Origin: Actinoplanes xinjiangensis
GTDB taxonomy: Bacteria; Actinomycetota; Actinomycetes; Mycobacteriales; Micromonosporaceae
Length of the DNA stretch: 64,000 bases
Reading direction: 5' to 3'
Assembly (NCBI RefSeq): GCF_003148685.1
Contig: NZ_QGGR01000022.1
Location: forward strand, 97,460 to 161,459
The translations under genes were made by a program, and so were the position numbers. Below, in pieces: positions 41,553-50,000 of the stretch. Under the pieces are notes generated by a model. That model was not told the origin of the DNA. It saw nothing but the letters and a program-made list of their open reading frames with translations, and did not search any database. Numbering within the stretch: position 1 is the stretch's first letter; the number at the start of each line of letters is the position of its first letter.

Positions 41553-42359
41553 CTAGCCCTTCACGGCGCCGGCGGACATGCCGGCGACCAGGTTGCGCTG
41601 GATGATCAGGAAGAACACGACGACGGGGGCGGCGAAGATGACGGACGCGGCCATCTGGGCGCCGAAGTCGGTGCCGGTGTGCGGGTTGGTGAACGAGGCG
41701 AGCCACACCGGCAGGGTGTAGCGGGCTTCGTCCTGCATGAACGTGTAGGCGATGAGGTAGTCGTTCCAGGCGGCGATGAACGCGAAGATGCCGGTGGCGA
41801 TGACTCCGGGCGCGACCAGCGGGAACAGGACACTGATCAGGATCCGCCAGGTGCCGGCGCCGTCGATCTGGGCGGCTTCCTCGATCTCGGCGGGCACGGC
41901 GACGAAGAAGCCGCGCATCACCCAGATCGAGAACGGCAGGACGGTGGCGACGTACGCGAGGATCAGCGCGCTGTAGGTGCCGAGCAGGTCGAGGCTGTTG
42001 AACATGGTGAACAGCGGGATCAGCATGGCGGTGGCTGGCAGCATCTGGACCGCAAGGATGACGACCATGATCGCGCGGCGGCCGGGGAACCGGAACCGGG
42101 ACAGTGCGGCGGCGGCGAAGATGCCGAGCACGATGGACGCGAGCACGGTGACGGTGACGACGATGACGCTGTTGCCCAGGTTGGTGAGGAACTGCGGCTG
42201 GGTGACGGCGGCGGTGAAGTTGCCGAGTGTCGGGTGGTGCGGCCAGAAGTGCGGGTCGGGTGTCATGACCTCGGGCCGCGGTTTGAAGGCGGTGTTGACC
42301 ATCCAGTAGACGGGGAAGATCCACACCAGGCAGAAGACGGCGGCGATCGTGTTCTTCAC
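41553..42359 (-). CDS. Sugar ABC transporter permease, MalG/DasC type
   Basis: 268 residues with six membrane helices. The cytoplasmic EAA loop is EIEEAAQIDGAGTWRILISVLFPLVAPG. The N-terminus (MKNTIAAVFCLVWIFPVYWMVNTAFKP) is typical of the CUT1 inner-membrane subunit. It overlaps the upstream permease gene by four bases. No ATPase gene is in the operon. As in Streptomyces, a shared MsiK-type ATPase elsewhere in the genome probably powers the system. Confidence 0.93.
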   Translation of the reverse strand: MKNTIAAVFCLVWIFPVYWMVNTAFKPRPEVMTPDPHFWPHHPTLGNFTAAVTQPQFLTNLGNSVIVVTVTVLASIVLGIFAAAALSRFRFPGRRAIMVVILAVQMLPATAMLIPLFTMFNSLDLLGTYSALILAYVATVLPFSIWVMRGFFVAVPAEIEEAAQIDGAGTWRILISVLFPLVAPGVIATGIFAFIAAWNDYLIAYTFMQDEARYTLPVWLASFTNPHTGTDFGAQMAASVIFAAPVVVFFLIIQRNLVAGMSAGAVKG

Positions 42360-43306
42360 AGGTCCTCCCCCGCTTTGAGCAGGTTGCGGATGTAGACGGC
42401 GGTCAGGGCGAGCAGCAGCAGGGTGGTGACCACCGAGATCGCCGCGCCGTTGCCGATCTTGAAACCGACGAACGCCGTCTTGTACGTGTAGACGCCCAGT
42501 GTCGCGGTGGCGTCGCCGGGACCGCCGCGGGAGATCAGCCAGATCTGGTTGAACACGTTGTAGTCCCAGATCACCGACAGGATGGTGATCAGCAGCAGGG
42601 TGGGCCGCAGGAACCGCAGCGTGACGATCCGGTAGACGGCGATCTCACTGGCGCCGTCGAGCCGGGCCGCCTCCTGGTACTCGTGCGGTACCTGCGTCTC
42701 GGCGGCGTTGAGGGTGAGGGCGATGAACGGCACCGCCTGCCAGACGATGAGCAGCCAGATCACCACGTAGGCGAGCACCGGGTCCTGCGCCCAGTTCAGG
42801 CCGGCGGTGTCGCCGAAGACGCCGAGCATCCAGTTGACCACGCCGTATCCGGGCTGGAACAGCCAGTTCCAGACCAGTGACGCCGCCACGTTCGGCATCG
42901 CCCAGGCCACGATCAGGACGACGGTCACCGTGTACCGCCAGCCGCGGCCGAGGCGGGTGAGCAGGTGGGAGACGCCCATGCCGATGAGTACGCTGCCGGC
43001 CACCATCGCCGTGGTGAACAGCACGGTGCGCAGCAGCGACCACCAGAAGGCGGGGTTGCCCAGCAGGGTCGTGTACTGGTCGGCGCCGACGAATCCGTAG
43101 GTGCCGGTGAACAGGGTGCGCTGGTTCCAGTCGGTGAAGGAGGTGAAGACGAGGAACCCGATCGGTGCGAGGGTGACCACGGCGAGGACCAGGGCGGCGG
43201 GGCTGAGCAGCAGGTACGGCGCCGGGTCCCGCCGGCGGCGCGAGCGCGCGGCCGGCGGGGCGGTCGGTGCGGCGTGCACGTGGCGCGGGGCGGTGGCGGT
43301 CTTCAC
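42356..43306 (-). CDS. Sugar ABC transporter permease, MalF/DasB type
   Basis: 316 residues from a GTG at 43306 that overlaps the binding-protein stop (GTGA). A basic Pro/Ala/Arg-rich N-terminus of about 30 residues precedes six membrane helices. The EAA loop is EYQEAARLDGASEIAVYRIVTLRFLRP. It forms the heterodimeric channel of a CUT1 importer with the next gene. Confidence 0.93.
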   Translation of the reverse strand: MKTATAPRHVHAAPTAPPAARSRRRRDPAPYLLLSPAALVLAVVTLAPIGFLVFTSFTDWNQRTLFTGTYGFVGADQYTTLLGNPAFWWSLLRTVLFTTAMVAGSVLIGMGVSHLLTRLGRGWRYTVTVVLIVAWAMPNVAASLVWNWLFQPGYGVVNWMLGVFGDTAGLNWAQDPVLAYVVIWLLIVWQAVPFIALTLNAAETQVPHEYQEAARLDGASEIAVYRIVTLRFLRPTLLLITILSVIWDYNVFNQIWLISRGGPGDATATLGVYTYKTAFVGFKIGNGAAISVVTTLLLLALTAVYIRNLLKAGEDL

Positions 43307-44595
43307 TGTCCCGCGAGGGTGGTCGCGAGGTGGGCGTCGAACTCCGTACCCGCGGCTTCGGGGGTCTTGGCGCCGGAGGCGACGGCGGCGAACAGCTGGT
43401 TGATGCTGCGGTCGCCCTCGATGGTGGACCATTGCGCGGCGGCCGGGGTGGCCTTGGACGACAGGGCACCGCCGAAGAAGCCCTGCTGCTGTTCGGTGAG
43501 CCCCTTGGCCTGGGCGGCCTGGATGCCTTCGGCGCTGTTCGGGATCCAGCCGTCCTTGCCGTACACGAACTCGTCCTGCACCGCCGGGCTTGCGGCGATC
43601 TTCACCCATTGCAGGGCCAGGTCGTGGGCGTCGCTCTTGGCGGCGATGCCCCAGTCGGAGCCGCCGAGCATGACCGGCTGGGGTCTGCCGGACGTGCCGG
43701 GGAACGGGAAGGTGCCCAGGTCGTCGGCCTTTATCTGCGGGTTGGCCTTCTGGATCAGGCCGATCGAGCCGCTGGTGGCCAGGATCGCGGAGGTCTTGCC
43801 GTCGGCGAACAGCTGGGTCTGGTCGGGGGTGATGGTGTCCAGGGTCCGCGACGCCGCGGTGGAGTAGGTGTTCTGGAACGTCTTGAACTCGGTCAGGCCC
43901 TTCTGCCCGGCCGGTGTGGAGAAGCCACCCTTCCAGGTCTTGCCCTCGGCCGTGGCGATCTCGCCGCCGGCGTCCCAGAGGAACTGGAGCCCGGCGAACC
44001 AGTACTGGCCGGGGAGGTAGAACGGGGCGAAGTCGGCGGCCGGGTTCTTGGCCTTGATCTTGTCGAGCGCGCCGGTCAGTTCCGGGTAGGTCTTGGGCAC
44101 GGTGGTGACACCGGCGGCGGCCCAGGTCGTCTTGTGGTAGATGACGGCGCGGGCACCGGCGAAGCCCGGCACGCCGTAGAGGGCGCCGTCGACGGTGGCC
44201 GGGTTCTCCAGGCCGGCCAGCCAGGTGCGGCCCTGCTGCAGGTCGGCCTTGTGCGCGGTGAGGTCGAGCAGGCCACCGTTGGCGGCGAAGCCGGGCACCT
44301 GGGTGTTGCCGAGGTCCAGCACGTCGGGGGTGCCGCTGGTGGACAGCGCCGTACTGATCTTGGTGGTGATGCCCTCCCACTGCTGGATCTGCAGGTCCAC
44401 CGTGGCGCCGGTGGCCGCGGTGAACCGGCTGTTGATCGCCTGGAGGGTGACGTCGGTGTAGTCGCCGTCCATCACCCACACGGTGAGGGTCTGATCCTTG
44501 GGGTCGCTCGTGGTGCCGGTCCCGCCGCTACAGGCGGTCAGCGCCAGCAGGGCGGCGCCGAGTGCGGCGGTGATGGTGGTTCGGTTATGTGACAT
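43303..44595 (-). CDS. Extracellular sugar-binding lipoprotein (DasA/NgcE-like)
   Basis: 430 residues. The lipobox is LALTAC, at residues 17-22. The body is a CUT1-type solute-binding protein: TLTVWVMDGDYTDVTLQAINSRFTAATGATVDLQIQQWEGITTKISTALSTSGTPDVLDLGNTQ, then GVPGFAGARAVIYHKTTWAAAG and C-terminal motifs with Trp. It captures an oligosaccharide outside the membrane for the two permeases. Chitobiose or GlcNAc is the likely ligand, because a GH20 enzyme and a GlcNAc-kinase-like gene flank the operon. The promoter block shared with the secreted GH16-CBM gene lies 40-80 bases upstream. Confidence 0.92.
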   Translation of the reverse strand: MSHNRTTITAALGAALLALTACSGGTGTTSDPKDQTLTVWVMDGDYTDVTLQAINSRFTAATGATVDLQIQQWEGITTKISTALSTSGTPDVLDLGNTQVPGFAANGGLLDLTAHKADLQQGRTWLAGLENPATVDGALYGVPGFAGARAVIYHKTTWAAAGVTTVPKTYPELTGALDKIKAKNPAADFAPFYLPGQYWFAGLQFLWDAGGEIATAEGKTWKGGFSTPAGQKGLTEFKTFQNTYSTAASRTLDTITPDQTQLFADGKTSAILATSGSIGLIQKANPQIKADDLGTFPFPGTSGRPQPVMLGGSDWGIAAKSDAHDLALQWVKIAASPAVQDEFVYGKDGWIPNSAEGIQAAQAKGLTEQQQGFFGGALSSKATPAAAQWSTIEGDRSINQLFAAVASGAKTPEAAGTEFDAHLATTLAGQ

Positions 44596-44632
44596 GCGCG
44601 CTCCTTGGCGGTCATGTTTTTCACGGCTTCCC

Positions 44633-44672
44633 GTTGTCGATGAAAATTACGACCGCGCGCAGGGCTAGTCAA
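44633..44672 (-). promoter_or_regulatory. Promoter and putative operator of Das-like operon
   Basis: On the minus strand the -35 box TTGACT (44672-44667), a 17-base spacer and the -10 box TAATTT (44649-44644) precede the binding-protein gene. The segment 44654-44633 reads GGTCGTAATTTTCATCGA then CAAC and matches 27385-27406 except for one base. Here GTCG and CGAC form an interrupted palindrome around the -10 box. The -35 lies only about 30 bases from the divergent kinase ATG, so a bound regulator could affect both directions. Confidence 0.8.
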
Positions 44673-44700
44673 TAACTGTTGGCTATGTTTCCATTTCGCC

Positions 44701-45699
44701 ATGAAGCTGGTGGTGGGCGTCGATGCGGGCGGGACCCGCTCGCGGGCGGTCGTGGCGACCCTCGACGGGCAGATCGTCGGCCGCGGGCTGGCCGGGCCCG
44801 GCAACCCGCTCTCCCACGGCCCGCACCAGGCCGCCACGCAGGTCGCCTCCGCCGTCCGGCAGGCGCTCGGCGAACACTCCCCCACCCTCGTCGCCGCCGC
44901 GACCCTCGGCATCGCCGGGCCCGCCGGCACCGGCCCGTTCGCCGCCGCGCTGCGGATCGGCGGCCCGGTCGCCGTCGTCGGCGACGCCGTCACCGCCTTC
45001 GCGGCGGGCTCACCGGCCGCGACCGGTGCGGTGCTCATCGCCGGCACGGGCGCCATCGCCGCCGCGGTCCGCGATCACGAGGTGGTACGCACCAGCGACG
45101 GCCTGGGCTGGCTACTCGGCGATGAGGGGTCCGGGCGCTGGCTGGGGCTGCAGGCGATCCGTTTCGCCGTCCGCAACTGGGCCGGCCCGTTCGCCGCCCG
45201 CGTCGCCGCCCACGCCGGGGTGGGCAGCGCCGACGACCTGGTGTACTGGGCGCAGGCGCTGCCGTTCACCGAGATCGACGGCCTCGCGCCGCTGGTCTGC
45301 GCGGCCGCCCACGACGGCGACCCGGACGCTCGCACCATCGTCGACGCGGCCGTGACCTGCCTGCTGCGGACCCTCGACGACCTGGGTCAGGACGGTCCGG
45401 TCGTGCTCGCCGGGGGTCTGCTGGCCGGCGAGACTCCCGTACAGCAGGGGGTGTTGACGGTCGTGGAGGCCGGTGGCCGGCAGGCGCGCGTCGGTCTGGA
45501 CCCGGCGGCGGGCGCCGCGTGGCTGGCGGCCCGGCCGCTCAGCCCCCTGCCGCCGGACCGCCTGCATCAGCTTCTGGTGGGTGCGGCCCCCTTCGCGGCC
45601 ACGCCCCTGTCGGCCCGCCTCAGGACGTCAGGCCGAGCAGCCCGGCCAGACGACGCCATGCGGCGAGCGGCAGCTCGCGCGGCGAACCGGCCTCGGTGA
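44701..45699 (+). CDS. BadF/BadG-type ATPase, N-acetylglucosamine kinase-like
   Basis: 332 residues of the ASKHA fold. The phosphate-1 motif is VVGVDAGGTRSRAVVA, the phosphate-2 region is GAVLIAGTGAIAAAV followed by DGLGWLLGDEGSGRWLGLQAI, and the adenosine motif is PVVLAGGLLAGETPVQQGV. The DGLGWLLGDEGSG stretch is characteristic of GlcNAc kinases of this family. Divergent placement from the Das-like operon supports phosphorylation of imported or released GlcNAc. The last 80 bases overlap the convergent F420-dependent oxidoreductase gene, and the C-terminal Arg/Ala-rich 27 residues look unconserved. Confidence 0.9.
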   Translation: MKLVVGVDAGGTRSRAVVATLDGQIVGRGLAGPGNPLSHGPHQAATQVASAVRQALGEHSPTLVAAATLGIAGPAGTGPFAAALRIGGPVAVVGDAVTAFAAGSPAATGAVLIAGTGAIAAAVRDHEVVRTSDGLGWLLGDEGSGRWLGLQAIRFAVRNWAGPFAARVAAHAGVGSADDLVYWAQALPFTEIDGLAPLVCAAAHDGDPDARTIVDAAVTCLLRTLDDLGQDGPVVLAGGLLAGETPVQQGVLTVVEAGGRQARVGLDPAAGAAWLAARPLSPLPPDRLHQLLVGAAPFAATPLSARLRTSGRAARPDDAMRRAAARAANRPR

Positions 45700-46510
45700 G
45701 CACCTGGACCGCCACATGGTCGCCGCCGGCGTCGAGGTGCGCGTCGACCCCGGCGCGGACGGTGGTGTCCTCGCCCCAGACCAGGGCCGAGTCGATGAAC
45801 CGGTCACTGCCCTCGTCGGCGAGGTCGGCCTCGGCCAGGCCGTAGGCGGCGAGCTGCCGGGTGTAGTTCGGCAGGCCGAGATACGGCTTCAGAGCGCGGC
45901 GCCCGGCCCGGCGCGCCACATCGGCGTCGGTGCCGAGGAAGACCTTCTGTTCCGGTACGAGCAGAGGCCCGTCCCCGAGAATCCGGCGCGCCTCGGCCGT
46001 GTGCGCCGGCGGCATCAGATAGGGCAGCGCGCCGGCGGTCAGCTCCCCCGCCGCCTCCAGGGTCTTCGGCCCGAGGGCGGCGATCATCCGCTCGTCCTTC
46101 GGCACGCTCGCCAGCGCGCCGGTGAGCAGCTCCTTCAGCCGGCTCAGCGGCCGGACGTAGGCCTGCCCGCGGGCTGCGGCGGTCGGCGCATGACCGGAGC
46201 CGACCCCGAGGTAGAACCGCCCGGGGAAGGCTTCACGGATCCGCCGGTGCGACGCCGCGAGCCGGTCCCCGTCACTGGTCCAGATGTCGACGATGCTGGT
46301 ACCGACGACGAGCGTGCTGGTGGCGCCGAGGATCGCGTCGACCAGGGCCAGGTCGTCGCTCGGGCTGCCGCCCACCCAGAAGGCCCCGAACCCGAGCCCT
46401 TCGACCTCCCGCGCCACCGCAGCGATGCCGTCACCGGTCTCCGGCCAGATCCGCGCCGGAGCCCACAGCCCATACCGTCCCATTTCATTCATGGTTCGAT
46501 ACTCGCTCAT
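45620..46510 (-). CDS. LLM-class F420-dependent oxidoreductase
   Basis: 296 residues; ATG at 46510, or 46492 for MNEMGRYGLWAPARIW. It has the luciferase-like barrel: GIAAVAREVEGLGFGAFWVGGSP, SIVDIWTSDGDRLAASHRRIREAFPGRFYLGVGSGHA, and C-terminal GDHVAVQVLTEAG. Proteins with this short TIM-barrel pattern usually bind the deazaflavin F420 and transfer hydride to an unknown substrate. It converges on and overlaps the kinase gene by 80 bases. Confidence 0.9.
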   Translation of the reverse strand: MSEYRTMNEMGRYGLWAPARIWPETGDGIAAVAREVEGLGFGAFWVGGSPSDDLALVDAILGATSTLVVGTSIVDIWTSDGDRLAASHRRIREAFPGRFYLGVGSGHAPTAAARGQAYVRPLSRLKELLTGALASVPKDERMIAALGPKTLEAAGELTAGALPYLMPPAHTAEARRILGDGPLLVPEQKVFLGTDADVARRAGRRALKPYLGLPNYTRQLAAYGLAEADLADEGSDRFIDSALVWGEDTTVRAGVDAHLDAGGDHVAVQVLTEAGSPRELPLAAWRRLAGLLGLTS

Positions 46511-46537
46511 CCGGACATCTCGCGCCGAGCAGGCCGC

Positions 46538-47041
46538 TCAGATTTCAGCATCAGGCCACGGCTCGACCTCAGGCTCAGAATGAAGACACACGAGCCGCCG
46601 CTCTGCGAACAATGCCAGCCGCAATGCCTCCTCCAGATTTCGGCCGAGTTCCCATATGTATCCGCCTCCGACCATGACTACCCTCCCGCGCGATTCGATG
46701 TAGACGCTCAGGTAGTTGGTCCACTCACCAAGTGGCGAGTAGCTGCCGCCCAGCAGTTGCTCGAGACGTGTGACAATCTCCAGCTGGCCGGAAGCCGCCA
46801 GAAACGGATCGAAGTTGAACGGCTCGTCATTGACGAAATTGGGGCCCTCCCTTTTTACGGGATCAACCGAGAGTCCACCCAGCGAGGAGAGGACATCCCG
46901 CGCCAGATCGTGAACGCGGTAGCCTTCACGCTCCATGGGGACGACCCATGGAGTGACGTCCACCCTACGGTCCGGCGCCCACCCGGCCACGCTCAGCGTG
47001 GCCTTCAGATCGGCGCCGAACTCATCACTTCGGCATGACAT
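46538..47041 (-). CDS. SUKH-3-like immunity protein
   Basis: 167 residues. The pattern APDRRVDVTPWVVPMEREGYRVHDLARDVLSSLGGLSV, followed by FNFDPFLAASGQLEIVTRLEQLLGGSYSPLGEWTN, YLSVYIESRGRVVMVGGGYIWELGRNLEEALRLAL, matches SUKH-3 family proteins. These neutralise polymorphic toxins. Its ATG overlaps the last 17 bases of the RHS toxin gene, so the two are translationally coupled. The gene is visibly AT-richer than its surroundings, like the toxin tip. It is the probable cognate antitoxin of the deaminase domain. Confidence 0.85.
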   Translation of the reverse strand: MSCRSDEFGADLKATLSVAGWAPDRRVDVTPWVVPMEREGYRVHDLARDVLSSLGGLSVDPVKREGPNFVNDEPFNFDPFLAASGQLEIVTRLEQLLGGSYSPLGEWTNYLSVYIESRGRVVMVGGGYIWELGRNLEEALRLALFAERRLVCLHSEPEVEPWPDAEI

Positions 47042-50000
47042 AGTTGATGTTCAGACCATCCAATAGAGTTCTACAGTTACCGCAGGGACGAGCCGGATTG
47101 CCGTGGGTCACAGGGTTCGATGTAGGCATGCTGTTGTTCTTGGAAATGATCACCTTCATGACCCCCTTCTGAATTCCCTTCGGCCCTTCCTTATCGAAAG
47201 CCTCAGCGAGACAGCGTACCTCGGCACAACCCTTCAGGTGCTGTGCGTTATTGAGATGCTGCGCCAGCATGCCATGGATCTTGGAGCTCGGAACCGCGCC
47301 GTTCACGTCGCGGTACACCTTTCCTGACGGTGAGGTGTACTCCGCCGCGAATTTCACTCCTAGATTGTTGCGTTCCTTTTCAGCGAGCAGATGCAGGTCG
47401 CGCTGATCGAGGGAACACTGCTCTCCCGGCTCGATCCCGAGATTGATGAATCCGGGATCGTTGTTGTGAACGAGGACCGGCTGGCGACCGGCGACGACGT
47501 AGTAGGTGTGGATGTCGTCGACGGTGAGGTCGCGCATCACCTTGGCGCCGGTGTGGTTCCGGACCTCGATGACGTACTGGATCTGGCCGTCCGGGCCGAC
47601 CAGCGTGGATTCGCCCGCGACCAGTTCGGCCGCGTTGACCCAGGCGCCGGTGGTGGCGTCCCAGAACGGGTGGTGTGCCGTCGTCTCCAGCAGGGCGGTC
47701 CCGGTCGGGCCGCGGGTGCTGCGGTCGCCCTTGCCCTCGTTCACCGTCTTGCCGGCGGTGACCAGCGGCTGGTCGGAGACGGTGACGTCGGTCAGCTCGA
47801 CGTCGCGGTTGGAGTGCAGCAGGGTGACCGGCCGCGCGCCTTCCTCACCGGTCGCCGGGTCCTTGGCCCGGACCTCGTCACCGAGGTTGATCTCGGAGAT
47901 CGGCCGGGTCGTGCCGTCGGCCATCAGCACCCGGGTCGCCGGGTCGAAGCTGTGCGTCGGGCAGGTCTCCGGCTGGTCCGGAGCCTCGTTCTCCTCGTCC
48001 TGGGACTTCTTGTTCTTCTTCGGGGAGTTGTCCTTCTTCCCGGTCGGGCTCTTCGGGTCCTTGTTGGCCTTGCCGCCCTTTTTCGGCTTGTCGTTGTCGC
48101 TCTTTTTCGGAGACTTCCTCGGCTCCTGCTTCTTCGCCTGCTTCGACGGGGCGGGCTTCTTCTCGGCCTTGGCTTCCTTGCGCTGTTTCTCCGCCTTCTT
48201 CTTCTTTGTCGGCGGCTTTTTCTTCTTCTTCGGCGGCTTGGGTTTCGGGATCTTCTTCGACATCAGGTCGCTCAGGTGCTTACGCGCCTGGGTGACCAGA
48301 CTGCGGGCCGTCTGCATCGCCGAGCGGGCGGCTTCGACGATCCGCTTCCACGTGCGGTAGGCGCCGAAGGCACGGTCGAGGGCCCGGTACAGGGAGCGGC
48401 CCAACTGCCAGACCTTGCCGGGCCCGAGCACACTGATCGCCAGGTCGACGCAGTCCATCAGGCTGCCGGCGATACACCCGACGATCGAGTTGTACCCGAT
48501 CATGTCGAGGATCATGTCGCCGGCGACCTGCATCAGGATGTCGACGACCGGGATGTTGCTCTCCCGCTCGGACCGCTGGTATTCGGCCTCCTGGCGGGCG
48601 ATCTCGGAGCCTGCCGCCTGCATGTCGCGGTCGCGCTGCTCCATCAGCTTCGTGTAGACCGCGAGTTCGGCCTGGTACTTCTTCAGCGCGCAGGCGTAGT
48701 CGTACTCGCCGCACTTGCCGTCGACGGCGTTGCCCGTGGTGTCGGTGTTCGACATCGGGTCGCCCTCGGCGTACGCGAACCGGTTCGCTGATCCGGACGT
48801 CGGTGTCGGGCTGTTGGTGGCCGTGTCGCGGCTGTCGAAGGCGCCGGTCTCCGGGTCGTACCAGCGCGACCACATGTTGACCTTGCCGGTGGTCTGGTCG
48901 GTCCATTCCTGCTGGTAGCCCAGTCGGCCGGTCATGCCGCCGGAGGCGAGCACCTTGCCCCACGGGTCGTAGGACACCGACCCGGTGAGCGCGGCGCCGG
49001 TGGCGGTGAACTCGCCGACCACGTCGGTGTGGGCGTCGGTCCAGGCGTACCGGTTGCCTGCCGAGGAGGAGACCCCGACGAGTTGGTCGGCGATGTCGCG
49101 GACGTAGACGGAGCTGCCGTCGGCGGCCACGTCGTTGCCGACACCGGTGTAGGTCAGGTTCGGCTGGATGACCCGGCCGAGACCGTCGTAGGTGTAGGTG
49201 CTGCGGCCACCGCTCTTGCCGCCCTGCGAGACGACCTGGTTGAACGCGTCGGTGGTCGTCTCGACCGTCTGGCCGTTCTGGATCGTGGCGGCCAGAGTGC
49301 CGCGGGCGGTGTACTGGTAGGTGGTGCCGTCGGAGTCGACGGTCAGCTGGTTGCGCTGGTCGTAGGTGAACGTCTTGGTACCGGCCTGGACCCGGTTACC
49401 GGACTTGTCGTACGCGTACACCGCCGGGGTGACGCCGTTGTCCCAGCCGACCATCCGGTCGGCGAGGTCGTAGGTGTAGGTGTTGGTCGACGCCCCGTTG
49501 AAGCCGGTGGTCGTCTTCTTGGTGAGGCTGTCGTTGGCGTTCCACTCGTAGGCGATCTTGCCGACGCTCGCCCCGGCCGAGGTCTTCAGCTCATCCGACG
49601 ACAGGCGTTTGAGGGTGTCGTACCTGAGGGTGCGGGTGTTTCCGCCGTAGGCGATCGTCTCGACCTGCGACAGGTTGTTGTACCCGTAGGTCATGTTCAC
49701 GCCGGCGGTGGTGTTCTGCACGTTCGCCGGACGGCCCAGGGGGTCGTACTGGTAGGTGGTCGTCCCGGCGCCGTCGACCCGCTTGGTCAGCGACCCGTCG
49801 GCGTTGTACTCGTAGGCCGAGTTGCCGGAGACGCCGCTGATCGCGGTGATCAGACCCCGGTCGTCGTAGGCGACGGTGTTCGTCCCGGCCGACCCGGTGA
49901 ACGAGGTCAGACGCCCGGCCTTGTCGTAGGTGAAGGTCTTGTCCGCCGTCGCGACCTGGGCGCCGGTGCCGGAGCTCTTCTCCAACCGGCCCATCGTGTC

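Noticed and set aside
44633..44672. DasR-type dre operator in front of the Das-like operon
   Set aside because: The region has no ACTGGTCTAGACCAGT-like palindrome; the conserved block is a different sequence.
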